15,249 nt of DNA from a bacterium (GCA_021790555.1 JAJYGY010000265.1:1-15249); one strand, 5' to 3'. Positions 1 through 7,576 are shown, counted from the stretch's first letter. Notes: generated from the letters alone by a model not told the origin. Numbers and translations: made by a program.

Positions 1-1243
<1,243 letters not shown>

Positions 1244-1278
1244 CGTCAAAACTCCTCCGTCCTCTGAAAAGGCCGCGC

Positions 1279-2598
1279 TTATTCCGCGGCCGACTGCTCC
1301 TTGGCGGCCTCGATGATTTTCTCGGCCGTCTTTTCACCGATCCCCTCGATCTGGGTGAGGGCTTCCACGCTCGCCCCGGCCAGGGCCGCGACGTCGCCGA
1401 AACCGGCCTCGGCCAGGCGTTCCGCCGTCTTCTCGCCGACTCCCGGCAGTTCGGCCACCCCGGGGGCCTGGGGGGCCTCCCCCGCGTCCCCGGATTCCTC
1501 CCCGCCTTCGGCCGAGCGGCTCTCGCTTTCCGCCAGCTCGGCGCCGGCGGCCTTCAGCTGCTCCTCGGCCAGCTGCCCTTCGCTCTTGATGTCGACCTTC
1601 CAGCCGGTGAGCTTGGCCGCCAGCCGCACGTTCTGGCCCTTCTTTCCGATGGCCAGCGAAAGCTGGTCTTCCGGCACCACCACGGTGGCCGAATGGGCCC
1701 CCTCGTCCAGCAGCACCCGGCTGATCTTGGCCGGCGACAGGGAGTTGGTGATGAACTTGTCCACCTCCTCCTGCCAGGGGATGATGTCGATCTTCTCGCC
1801 GAGGATCTCGCCGACGATGGCCTGCACCCGGGTGCCCTTCATCCCCACGCAGGCGCCCACCGGGTCCACCTTTTCGTCGTGCGACTGCACCGCGATCTTG
1901 GTGCGCACCCCGGCCTCGCGGGCGATGGCCTTGATCTCCACGATGCCCTCGTGGATCTCGGGCACCTCCAGCTCGAAGAGCCGCTTCACCAGGTTGGGGT
2001 GGGTGCGCGAGACGATGATCTTGGGGCCCTTGTTGGTGCGCCGCACGTCCACCACGTAGACCTTGATGCGGTCCTGCGGCGAGTAGTCCTCCTTGTAGAC
2101 CTGCTCACGCGGCGGCAGCAGGGCCTCCACCTCGCCCAGGTCCACCAGGACGTTCTTGCCCTCGCTGCGCTGCACCACCGCCGAGACCACCTCGTTCTGG
2201 CGGGCCTTGAAGTCCTTGAAAACCTGTTCGCGCTCGGCCTCGCGCACGCGCTGCACCACCACCTGCTTGGCAGTCTGGGCCGCGATGCGCCCGAAGGTGG
2301 CGGGGGGCAGGGGGTATTCCAGCTCCATGTCCAGCTGGGCCTCGGCGAAGGCCTCCTGGGCCTCCGAGAGGCTCACCTCCAGGCTGGGGTCGGCGACCGT
2401 CTCCACCACCTTCTTGACGGCGTAGGCCGCGAATTCCCCGGTTTCCTCGTTGAAATGGACGGCGATGTTCTGCGCCCCGCCGTAGCTCTTCTTGCTGGCC
2501 GAGGCCATGGCCGCTTCCAGCGCCTCGATGAGGACCTTCTTTTCTATCTTCTTGCTGCGGGCGATCTGGTTGAGGGACTCCAGGATGCCTGTGTTCAT
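1279..2598 (-). CDS. nusA: Transcription termination/antitermination factor NusA
   Basis: NusA binds RNA polymerase and nascent RNA and modulates pausing, intrinsic termination and antitermination. The 439-residue product has the family layout: N-terminal polymerase-binding domain (1 to about 130), S1 domain (about 136-199), KH1 with a GMKG loop at 252-255, KH2 with GKKG at 318-321, an acidic Glu/Ser/Ala-rich linker (about 345-378), and one C-terminal helix-hairpin-helix unit (about 380-433) built on LPGVGEKTAE and IEGIGEKTAE. It is longer than the core NusA of Gram-positives and shorter than E. coli NusA, which has two acidic repeat domains. The ATG at 2596-2598 has GGGAGG 7 bases upstream. 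The open frame runs further upstream to 2889, but that extension is not NusA-like and crosses the promoter and terminator. No rimP precedes it and no ylxR or L7Ae-type gene lies between it and infB. Confidence 0.97.
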   Translation of the reverse strand: MNTGILESLNQIARSKKIEKKVLIEALEAAMASASKKSYGGAQNIAVHFNEETGEFAAYAVKKVVETVADPSLEVSLSEAQEAFAEAQLDMELEYPLPPATFGRIAAQTAKQVVVQRVREAEREQVFKDFKARQNEVVSAVVQRSEGKNVLVDLGEVEALLPPREQVYKEDYSPQDRIKVYVVDVRRTNKGPKIIVSRTHPNLVKRLFELEVPEIHEGIVEIKAIAREAGVRTKIAVQSHDEKVDPVGACVGMKGTRVQAIVGEILGEKIDIIPWQEEVDKFITNSLSPAKISRVLLDEGAHSATVVVPEDQLSLAIGKKGQNVRLAAKLTGWKVDIKSEGQLAEEQLKAAGAELAESESRSAEGGEESGDAGEAPQAPGVAELPGVGEKTAERLAEAGFGDVAALAGASVEALTQIEGIGEKTAEKIIEAAKEQSAAE

Positions 2599-2641
2599 CG
2601 AAAAACCTCCCTTTCCTTGCCGTCGCGCGAATTGTAACCGG

Positions 2642-2660
2642 CCGGGACTCCGGGTCCCGG
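2642..2660 (-). other. Second hairpin in the nusA leader
   Basis: CCGGGAC (2642-2648) and GTCCCGG (2654-2660) are a perfect 7-bp inverted repeat around a 5-base loop. It lies between the leader terminator and the nusA ribosome-binding site (about 2606-2611) and has no T-run on either strand, so it is not a terminator. A GC-rich hairpin of this size can occur by chance in DNA of this composition. I see no alternative pairing between it and the terminator arms. Confidence 0.4.
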
Positions 2661-2682
2661 ACCGCCAGATTTTGGGAAGCCG

Positions 2683-2714
2683 AAAAATAAAAAAGTGGGC
2701 CAAGGGCCCACTTT
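2683..2714 (-). terminator. Intrinsic terminator inside the nusA leader (probable attenuator)
   Basis: A perfect 9-bp inverted repeat, AAAGTGGGC (2692-2700) and GCCCACTTT (2706-2714), encloses a 5-base loop. On the minus strand the hairpin is followed at once by a run of T broken by a single A (the complement of 2683-2694), the classic intrinsic terminator form. On the plus strand the trailing bases are not T-rich, so it acts leftward. It sits about 25 bases downstream of the predicted nusA transcription start and about 85 bases before the nusA ATG, with no gene between. It therefore seems to gate transcription into nusA rather than end another gene. Confidence 0.8.
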
Positions 2715-2746
2715 CCACGCCAGGGTCTTCGACCACCGGCGCAGGA

Positions 2747-2775
2747 ACTATATCAAAGGACGCCCTGGGAGGCAA
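2747..2775 (-). promoter_or_regulatory. Sigma70-type promoter for nusA-infB
   Basis: Read on the minus strand, TTGCCT (2775-2770) is followed by a 17-base spacer and TATAGT (2752-2747). The hexamers match the sigma70 consensus at 4 of 6 and 5 of 6 positions with ideal spacing. Transcription would start near 2740, giving a leader of about 140 bases before the nusA ATG. It is the only convincing promoter pair seen upstream of nusA, and it lies upstream of the leader terminator. The start site itself is inferred. Confidence 0.65.
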
Positions 2776-2847
2776 CAGGATTTTCCGGACTCCGGCACCC
2801 GCCCCGCCCGCCGCCATCAAAAATCCCACAAGCCCCCGCGCCCGGGG

Positions 2848-2879
2848 TAAAATGGCGCGCCTTCCGGCTTCAGCCGGAA
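2848..2879 (+). promoter_or_regulatory. Possible mazG promoter -10 and adjacent inverted repeat
   Basis: TAAAAT at 2848-2853 is a good -10 match (5 of 6) that stands out in GC-rich DNA, 50 bases before the mazG start. No acceptable -35 hexamer lies 16-18 bases upstream. Directly downstream, TTCCGGCT (2862-2869) and AGCCGGAA (2872-2879) form a perfect 8-bp inverted repeat with a 2-base centre. This could be an operator, or a hairpin at the 5' end of the mazG mRNA. The promoter call is weak; the inverted repeat itself is certain. Confidence 0.35.
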
Positions 2880-2903
2880 ACCACGGCACGCCGGAGGACC
2901 CGA

Positions 2904-3743
2904 ATGCTGAAACCGCCCCGCCAGAAGCACCCCTTCGACCGCCTGGCCGCCGTCATGGCGGCCCTGCGGTCCCCCCGAGGCTGCCCCTGGGACCGCAGGC
3001 AGACCCACAAGAGCCTCAAGCCCTACCTGATCGAGGAGGCCTACGAGGTCATCGAGGCCATCGACTCGGGCGATCCCGACCTGCTGATGGAGGAACTGGG
3101 CGACCTGATGTTCCAGGCATTCTTCCACGCCCAGCTGGCCGCGGAACGGGGCCGCTTCGACATCCACGGCGTGACCCGGGCGCTGGCCGACAAGATGGTG
3201 CGGCGCCACCCCCACGTCTTCGGCTCGGAACAGGTCCGCGGCGCCGGGGACCAGGTGCTGCGCTGGGAGGCCATCAAGCGCCAGGAGAAGAAGAACCTCG
3301 CCCGCAAGTCCGCCCTGGACGGGGTGCCCAAGGCCATGCCCGCCCTGCTGAGGGCCCGGCGCCTGCTTTCCAAGGCCGGCAAGGTGAATTTCCAGTGGAA
3401 CGGCAAGGCCGGCGCCTGGGCCAAGCTGCGCGAGGAACTGGGGGAGTTCCGCCAGGCCGCCGCGGCGGGCGGCCGGGCCCACGCCGAGGAGGAGCTGGGG
3501 GACCTGCTCCTGGCCCTGGTGAACGTGGCCCGGTTCGAGGGGCTGGATCCGGAACACGCCCTGCACCGGGGCTGCGCCAAGCTGTACCGGCGTTTCCGCC
3601 ACGTGGAGGAAGGCGTCAAGAGCAGGGGGCTGCGGGTGGAAGAAGCCGGCCTCGCGCAACTGCTGGCCCTGTGGAACCAGGCGAAGTCACGGGAAAGGAA
3701 AAAGGGCGCTCCAAGGAAACGCTCGGGTCACCAAAAATCTTGA
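2904..3743 (+). CDS. mazG: Nucleoside triphosphate pyrophosphohydrolase MazG
   Basis: MazG hydrolyses nucleoside triphosphates to monophosphate and pyrophosphate, cleaning the nucleotide pool and in some bacteria lowering (p)ppGpp. The 279-residue product has the family's two tandem MazG domains. The first carries the metal-binding helices IEEAYEVIEA (E44, E45, E48) and EELGDL (E64, D67), preceded by the typical CPWDRRQTHKSLKPYL. The second (about 170-235) has REELGEF and EEELGDLLLALVN, also with acidic metal ligands. E. coli MazG is 263 residues; the surplus here is a short basic tail (RKKGAPRKR) at the C-terminus. The ATG at 2904 has GGAGGA 5 bases upstream. It is divergent from nusA and followed by an AT-rich gap, so it may be transcribed alone. 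Confidence 0.95.
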   Translation: MLKPPRQKHPFDRLAAVMAALRSPRGCPWDRRQTHKSLKPYLIEEAYEVIEAIDSGDPDLLMEELGDLMFQAFFHAQLAAERGRFDIHGVTRALADKMVRRHPHVFGSEQVRGAGDQVLRWEAIKRQEKKNLARKSALDGVPKAMPALLRARRLLSKAGKVNFQWNGKAGAWAKLREELGEFRQAAAAGGRAHAEEELGDLLLALVNVARFEGLDPEHALHRGCAKLYRRFRHVEEGVKSRGLRVEEAGLAQLLALWNQAKSRERKKGAPRKRSGHQKS

Positions 3744-3869
3744 TTAAAATCAAAAATTCGACCTCCCCATACATCTCAAATGCTTCGTCAACTGATTATT
3801 ATCATCCTATCTTCTTTTAATCTTGACTAAATACCTGTTTAATCTTATTTATCAATAGTAAATCGATTT
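3744..3869 (+). promoter_or_regulatory. AT-rich intergenic island upstream of the pilus ATPase genes
   Basis: Only 35 of these 126 bases are G or C (28%), against roughly two thirds in the neighbouring genes. Elements visible: an imperfect palindrome TTGATTAAAATCAA (3740-3753) overlapping the mazG stop codon; two CAAAAAT copies (3732, 3751); a -10-like TATTAT (3797-3802) without a clear -35; a -35-like TTGACT (3823-3828) with only a poor -10 (TATTTA) 17 bases on; and two direct copies of TTTAATCTT (3816-3824, 3838-3846) whose starts are 22 bases apart. No sigma54-type element was seen. It very likely holds the promoter for the downstream genes, but I cannot choose one start. Confidence 0.55.
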
Positions 3870-4946
3870 ATGAGCGTCTCGTCTTTCAACCCTCCGCTCC
3901 TTTCCTTATCTATGGCCCAAATCGACCAATACCTCCAAGCCTGCATTGACCAGCACGGGTCGGACCTGCACGTGGCTTCCGAGGCCCCCATCTATGTCCG
4001 CTGCCTGGGAAGGCTGAAGCCCCTCACCCCGGAGCCCCTGACTGCCCAGACCTGCGAGCAGCTCGTTTTCGAGATCCTGGACCAGGCCACCTCGTCGCGC
4101 CTGAACGCCGACTGGGAGGTGGACACCTCCTACACCATGGACAACGGGGAACGCTTCCGCGTCAACCTCTACCGCCAGCGCAAGGGCTGGGACGCCGTCT
4201 TCCGCCACTTCAGCTCGCGGGTGCGCACCATCGACGAGCTGGGCCTGCCGCCCATCCTCAAGAAGTTCGCCGACGCCAACCAGGGCCTGATCCTCATCAC
4301 CGGCCCGGGCCGCTGCGGCAAGTCCACCACCTGCGCGGCCCTGGTGGACCACCTCAACGAGAGCAGCGAGGAGCACATCATCACCATCGAGGACCCCATC
4401 GAGTACGTGCACGTGAAGAAGAAGTGCCTGGTCAACCAGCGCAGCGTGGGCCCCCACACGGCCAGCTTTTCGGCGGCCCTGCGCAGCGCCCTGCGCGAGG
4501 ACCCGGACATCATCATGGTGGGGGAGATGCGCGACTACGAGACCATGAGCCTGGCCCTGACCGCCGCCGAGACCGGCCACCTGGTCATCGGAACCCTGCA
4601 CACCGGCTCGGCCGCGGCCACCATCTCGCGCGTCATCAACCTGTTTCCGGCGGCCGAACAGTCCCAGGCCACCACCAGCCTCTCGGAAAGCCTGGTGGGC
4701 ATCCTTTCCCAGCGGCTCTTCGTGGACTCGGAGGGCAAGGAGATGGTGCCGGCCTTCGAGATCCTGGTCAACAGCCTGGCCCTGTCCAACACCATCCGCG
4801 AGGGCGAAAACCACAAGATCCCCTCGCTGATCGCCACGGGCGCCTCGCAGGGCATGCAGACCATGGAGGCCTCGCTCAGGTCCCTGGTGGCGGCCAAGAA
4901 GATCACCCAGGCCCAGGCGGACGAGATCCTGATGGAGGAATCCTGA
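3870..4946 (+). CDS. Divergent PilT/PilU-like secretion ATPase
   Basis: A PilT-family ATPase of the type II secretion/type IV pilus superfamily, 358 residues, expected at the cytoplasmic base of a pilus. The N-terminal domain begins around MAQIDQYLQACIDQHGSDLHV. Walker A is GPGRCGKS (145-152) instead of the usual GPTGSGKS: it still fits GxxxxGK[ST], but three loop residues differ. The Walker B region is DPDIIMVGEMRD (E219) and the His box is GHLVIGTLHTGSAAATISR (237-254). The usual Asn after LHT is Gly and the usual Asp of TIDR is Ser. No clear Shine-Dalgarno precedes ATG 3870 or the in-frame ATG 3912; homology to PilT favours 3912 as the true start. It is translationally coupled (TGATG) to the canonical PilT downstream. 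Possible roles are a PilU-like accessory retraction ATPase or a regulatory subunit. Family membership is sure; the exact role is not. Confidence 0.88.
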   Translation: MSVSSFNPPLLSLSMAQIDQYLQACIDQHGSDLHVASEAPIYVRCLGRLKPLTPEPLTAQTCEQLVFEILDQATSSRLNADWEVDTSYTMDNGERFRVNLYRQRKGWDAVFRHFSSRVRTIDELGLPPILKKFADANQGLILITGPGRCGKSTTCAALVDHLNESSEEHIITIEDPIEYVHVKKKCLVNQRSVGPHTASFSAALRSALREDPDIIMVGEMRDYETMSLALTAAETGHLVIGTLHTGSAAATISRVINLFPAAEQSQATTSLSESLVGILSQRLFVDSEGKEMVPAFEILVNSLALSNTIREGENHKIPSLIATGASQGMQTMEASLRSLVAAKKITQAQADEILMEES

Positions 4947-6043
4947 TGGCGGCGATAGACCAGCTTTTCCAGGCCATGGTGGAACGCAAGGCCTCCGACA
5001 TGCACCTGACCATCGGCAACCCGCCCCTGATCCGCGCCAAGGGCGACCTGGTGCCCCTGGCCGAAGGGACCATCACCGGCGCCATGCTGCAGGGACTGCT
5101 CTACGAGACCATGAGCCCGGAGCAGTGGAAGGAGTGCTGGGAGCGGCACGACTACGACTACGCCTACGAGGTGCCGGGCCTGGCCCGCTTCCGCTCCAAC
5201 GTGTTCTTCAACCACCAGGGCATCGCCGCGGTCTTCCGCACCATCCCCACCAAGATCCTCACCCTGCAGGACCTGGGCATGCCGCCCGTGCTGAAGGACC
5301 TGTGCAAGGTCACCCGCGGGCTCATCCTGGTGACCGGTCCCACCGGAAGCGGCAAGAGCACCACCCTGGCCGCCATGATCGACGACATCAACTCCAGCCG
5401 CGAGGCCAACGTCCTCACCATCGAGGACCCCATCGAGTTCGTGCACCCGGTGAAGAAGTGCAAGATCACCCAGCGCGAGGTGCACCGCGACACCCATTCC
5501 TTCAAGGCGGCCCTGCGCTCGTCCATGCGCCAGGACCCCGACATCATCCTGGTGGGCGAGATGCGCGACTACGAGACCATCTCCCTGGCCCTGACCGCGG
5601 CCGAGATGGGCATCCTGGTCTTCGGCACCCTGCACACCAATTCCGCGGCCAAGACCATCGACCGCATCATCAACGTCTACCCGGCCGACGAGCGCGAAAA
5701 GGCCCGGGGCGGCCTGGCTTCCACCACCAAGGGGATCGTGGCCCAGCAGCTCTGCCCCACCAAGGACGGCAAGGGGCGCTGCGCCGCCGTGGAGGTCCTC
5801 ACCTACAGCAAGAGCCTGCCGAACCTCATCCGAACCGGCAAGGTCTCCAGCCTCAATTCGCTCATCGAGACCAACGGCAAGCAGGGCATGCAGAGCATGG
5901 ACCAGTGCCTGGCGAAATTCCTGGACGAGGGCCGCATCACGGCCGAACAGGCCTACCTGAAGTCCAACGACAAGAAAAAGTTCCAGCAGCTGGTGGAGAA
6001 GGAGCAGGCCGAGAACCAGAAAATGAAGGCCGAGGTCTACTGA
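4946..6043 (+). CDS. pilT: Type IV pilus retraction ATPase PilT
   Basis: A hexameric ATPase that depolymerises type IV pili and so powers twitching motility and DNA uptake. The 365-residue product starts MAAIDQLFQAMVERKASDMHL, typical of PilT N-termini. Walker A is the canonical GPTGSGKS (131-138), the Asp box contains IEDPIEF, Walker B is DPDIILVGEMRD (E205), and the His box is ILVFGTLHTNSAAKTIDR (H230). The GH normally found just before LVFGTLHT reads GI here (222-223). The C-terminus has the LPNLIRTGK and KQGMQSMD segments seen in PilT, followed by a Lys/Gln/Glu-rich helix. Its ATG shares one base with the stop of the preceding ATPase gene (TGATG), with GGAGGA just upstream. The two ATPases are clearly paralogues, and this one keeps the more standard active site. 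No pilB, pilC or pilin gene is in the window. Confidence 0.93.
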   Translation: MAAIDQLFQAMVERKASDMHLTIGNPPLIRAKGDLVPLAEGTITGAMLQGLLYETMSPEQWKECWERHDYDYAYEVPGLARFRSNVFFNHQGIAAVFRTIPTKILTLQDLGMPPVLKDLCKVTRGLILVTGPTGSGKSTTLAAMIDDINSSREANVLTIEDPIEFVHPVKKCKITQREVHRDTHSFKAALRSSMRQDPDIILVGEMRDYETISLALTAAEMGILVFGTLHTNSAAKTIDRIINVYPADEREKARGGLASTTKGIVAQQLCPTKDGKGRCAAVEVLTYSKSLPNLIRTGKVSSLNSLIETNGKQGMQSMDQCLAKFLDEGRITAEQAYLKSNDKKKFQQLVEKEQAENQKMKAEVY

Positions 6044-6057
6044 CCGGGGAGCCAGCC

Positions 6058-6519
6058 ATGGCCAATCTTTTCCAAACCGGGGAAGCCTGGGGGCGGATCA
6101 GCCTCATCCTGATGATGGAGCCTTCCGCGCCCCTGCGCGACTTCTACCGCAGGGTGTTCAAGGCCTCCAACCCCGTGCTCAAGCTGCTCAGCGTGCCGAC
6201 CACCCTGGCCGCCTGGGAATCGCTCGAGGAAATGGACGCCGACGCCCTGGTGGTGGACCTGGAGCAGCCCGGCTTCGACTGCCTGAAGTTCCTGCGGGCC
6301 CTGCGGCGCCACCCCAGGCGGCGCGGCCTGCCCGTGGTATTCGTCTCCGACACCGTCGACTACCGCCAGCTGAGGGAGCTCAGTTCCCACCCCCTGGTCA
6401 CCCTGCTGATGAAGCCGGCCCGTCCCGAGGACCTGGCGCGGGCCCTGCAGTCCCTCCTGCGCCCCGAGATGACCGTCGAGGAGGCCCGCCTGACCCTGGT
6501 TCCCGCCCCTCAGGGATGA
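6058..6519 (+). CDS. Stand-alone receiver-domain protein (CheY-like)
   Basis: A single receiver (REC) domain of 153 residues with no output domain. The phosphoacceptor is retained (LVVDLEQPGF, D67), as are the switch Ser (VVFVSD, S97) and the conserved Lys-Pro (LLMKPARPEDL, K119). The acidic cluster at the first strand, normally two acidic residues, is reduced to MMEPS with one Glu (E21). Metal binding and phosphorylation may therefore be altered. The ATG has GGGGAG 6 bases upstream and starts 14 bases after the pilT stop, so it is probably in the same operon. By context it may pass a signal to the pilus motor ATPases, as CheY-like proteins do in other twitching systems; that link is inference. 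The REC assignment is fairly strong. Confidence 0.78.
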   Translation: MANLFQTGEAWGRISLILMMEPSAPLRDFYRRVFKASNPVLKLLSVPTTLAAWESLEEMDADALVVDLEQPGFDCLKFLRALRRHPRRRGLPVVFVSDTVDYRQLRELSSHPLVTLLMKPARPEDLARALQSLLRPEMTVEEARLTLVPAPQG

Positions 6520-6565
6520 GCCTCCCGCCTCATTTCATTTGACCCTTCGTCCGCGCCGGAAAAGA

Positions 6566-7174
6566 ATGGGGTTTTCCGCACCTTCCCTGGGGAACCCCTT
6601 GGATCCTGCCCTGCTCCTCACCGCCTTTGGCGTCACTTTCCTGGCCGAACTGCCCGACAAGAGCGCCCTCACCGTGCTGCTGCTGGCCACCCGCCGGGGC
6701 CGCCTGCCCGTGTTCGCGGGCGCGGCGGCCGCCTTCCTCGTCCACATGTCGATCGCCGTGGCCTTCGGGGGCCTGCTTTCCCTGCTGCCCGTCGCGGCGG
6801 TGCGCCTGGGGGCCGGGCTGGTCTTCGTGGGCTTCGGCCTGTGGATGGCCCTGAAGCCGGCCGGCATGGAGGAGGCCGGGGCCGGCCCGGCGGAAGACCG
6901 CCCCGGGTTCCTCCGCCAGGCCTGGACCGCCTTCGGCCTGATCTTCCTGGCCGAATGGGGCGACCTGACCCAGTTCTCCACCGCCGCGCTGGTGGCGAAG
7001 TTCCACCGCCCCGCCACCATCCTGGCCGGGGCGGTGGCCGGCATGTGGGCCGTCACCCTGCTGGCCGTTCTGGCCGGCCACCAGACCCGCAAGGCGCTCA
7101 AGCCCGGCCACCTGAAATGGGCCGGCGCCCTGGCCTTCCTGGCCGTGGGCGCCGTCCTCCTGCTGCGTCCCTGA
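6566..7174 (+). CDS. UPF0016/GDT1 (TMEM165)-family cation transporter
   Basis: A membrane protein of 202 residues with about six hydrophobic segments in two repeats. Each repeat carries a version of the family signature E-x-G-D-[KR]-[TS]: AELPDKS (E28-S33) and AEWGDLT (E130-T135). The first has Pro in place of Gly, the second Leu in place of the basic residue. Bacterial members studied elsewhere export Mn2+ (and eukaryotic ones exchange Ca2+ or Mn2+ for protons), so a divalent cation exporter in the inner membrane is the likely role. ATG 6566 is preferred over an in-frame TTG at 6539, which would add a highly basic MTLRPRRKR stretch; GGAAAAG lies just before the ATG. It converges on the next gene with 3 bases between stop codons. 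No metal-responsive riboswitch was seen in the short upstream gap. Confidence 0.82.
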   Translation: MGFSAPSLGNPLDPALLLTAFGVTFLAELPDKSALTVLLLATRRGRLPVFAGAAAAFLVHMSIAVAFGGLLSLLPVAAVRLGAGLVFVGFGLWMALKPAGMEEAGAGPAEDRPGFLRQAWTAFGLIFLAEWGDLTQFSTAALVAKFHRPATILAGAVAGMWAVTLLAVLAGHQTRKALKPGHLKWAGALAFLAVGAVLLLRP

Positions 7175-7177
7175 GGC

Positions 7178-7516
7178 CTACTTCCTCGGCCCGCCCTGGG
7201 GCCTGTCGGGCATGCCCTGGGGCCCCTGGGCCGGCGGCATCATCTGCCCCCAGTATCCGCGCGGGTGCATCCTGGGGCCGCAGGCCTCCCCGTACCATCC
7301 GCCCCGGCGTCCGCGAAAGCCCCAGAATGCCAGGTGGAACAGGAGGAAGACCGCCGCCACGGCCAGCACCACCTTCAGCCAGTGCCAGCCCCCCCGGCAT
7401 CCCCAGCCGCCCGGACCCCCGTGCCCGAATTCCTCCCGGAGGAACCTCCTGCGCGTCTCCATGCGCAGCTCCTCCTCTTCCCTGATGCGTTCCCTTTCTT
7501 CCTGGCTCAACGGCAT
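7178..7516 (-). CDS. Small single-span membrane protein with a Gly/Trp/Met/His-rich tail
   Basis: I do not recognise a family. The 112-residue product begins with a charged, probably cytoplasmic helix (about 1-30, alternating Glu and Arg). A Gly-rich stretch with Cys, Trp and His (FGHGGPGGWGCRGGWHW) follows, then one hydrophobic segment (about 47-66). The tail is rich in Gly, Pro, Met, Arg and Trp, including ACGPRMHPRGYWGQMMPP. If Glu/Arg is inside, the tail lies in the periplasm, where Cys, His and Met could bind metal; this is speculation. The coding call is supported by GGGAGG 5 bases before the ATG and by strongly organised composition. It diverges from the response regulator gene and shares a 158-base control region with it, which suggests it is a target or accessory of that two-component system. 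Confidence 0.72.
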   Translation of the reverse strand: MPLSQEERERIREEEELRMETRRRFLREEFGHGGPGGWGCRGGWHWLKVVLAVAAVFLLFHLAFWGFRGRRGGWYGEACGPRMHPRGYWGQMMPPAQGPQGMPDRPQGGPRK

Positions 7517-7524
7517 GGCCGCCT

Positions 7525-7566
7525 CCCGTGATGGTTGTGATCCGGAGCCCCGTCGGCTCCCACGGG
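7525..7566 (-). promoter_or_regulatory. Structured 5' leader of the small membrane protein gene, covering its ribosome-binding site
   Basis: On the plus strand CCCGTG (7525-7530) pairs with CACGGG (7561-7566), and GGAGCC (7544-7549) pairs with GGCTCC (7555-7560). The two helices are nested and contiguous on one side: 12 base pairs interrupted by a single 13-base bulge, with a 5-base loop. In the minus-strand mRNA the outer helix includes the GGG of the GGGAGG ribosome-binding site, so folding would hinder translation. The predicted transcription start (about 7564) falls within the first bases of the outer helix, so one or two pairs might be lost. The complementarity is certain, its role inferred. 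Confidence 0.4.
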
Positions 7567-7570
7567 TAGG

Positions 7571-7576
7571 ATTCTA
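7571..7576 (-). promoter_or_regulatory. Candidate -10 element for the small membrane protein gene
   Basis: Minus-strand TAGAAT (5 of 6 to consensus) lies 55 bases before the ATG. The hexamer 17 bases upstream (AAGCAT) is a poor -35, as expected for a promoter that needs an activator. The TGTAAC direct repeat at 7618-7633 would sit about 54-69 bases upstream of the start, a suitable place for OmpR-family activation. Confidence 0.4.

Noticed and set aside
2854..2861. GGCGCGCC palindrome upstream of mazG
   Set aside because: An 8-base GC palindrome is expected by chance in DNA of this composition and shows no further structure.
2599..2889. N-terminal extension of NusA up to an ATG at 2889
   Set aside because: The extension is not NusA-like, crosses the promoter and terminator, and lacks a ribosome-binding site, whereas ATG 2598 has an excellent one and starts at the usual NusA N-terminus.
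2715..2903. A small RNA or tRNA gene that would explain the minus-strand terminator before nusA
   Set aside because: No cloverleaf or CCA-type end was seen, and the promoter lies so close to the hairpin that any product would be only about 50 bases. An attenuator fits better, though a very short sRNA cannot be fully excluded.
3740..3757. Terminator for mazG at the TTGATTAAAATCAA palindrome
   Set aside because: The stem has almost no G or C and no following T-run on the plus strand, so it would not act as an intrinsic terminator.
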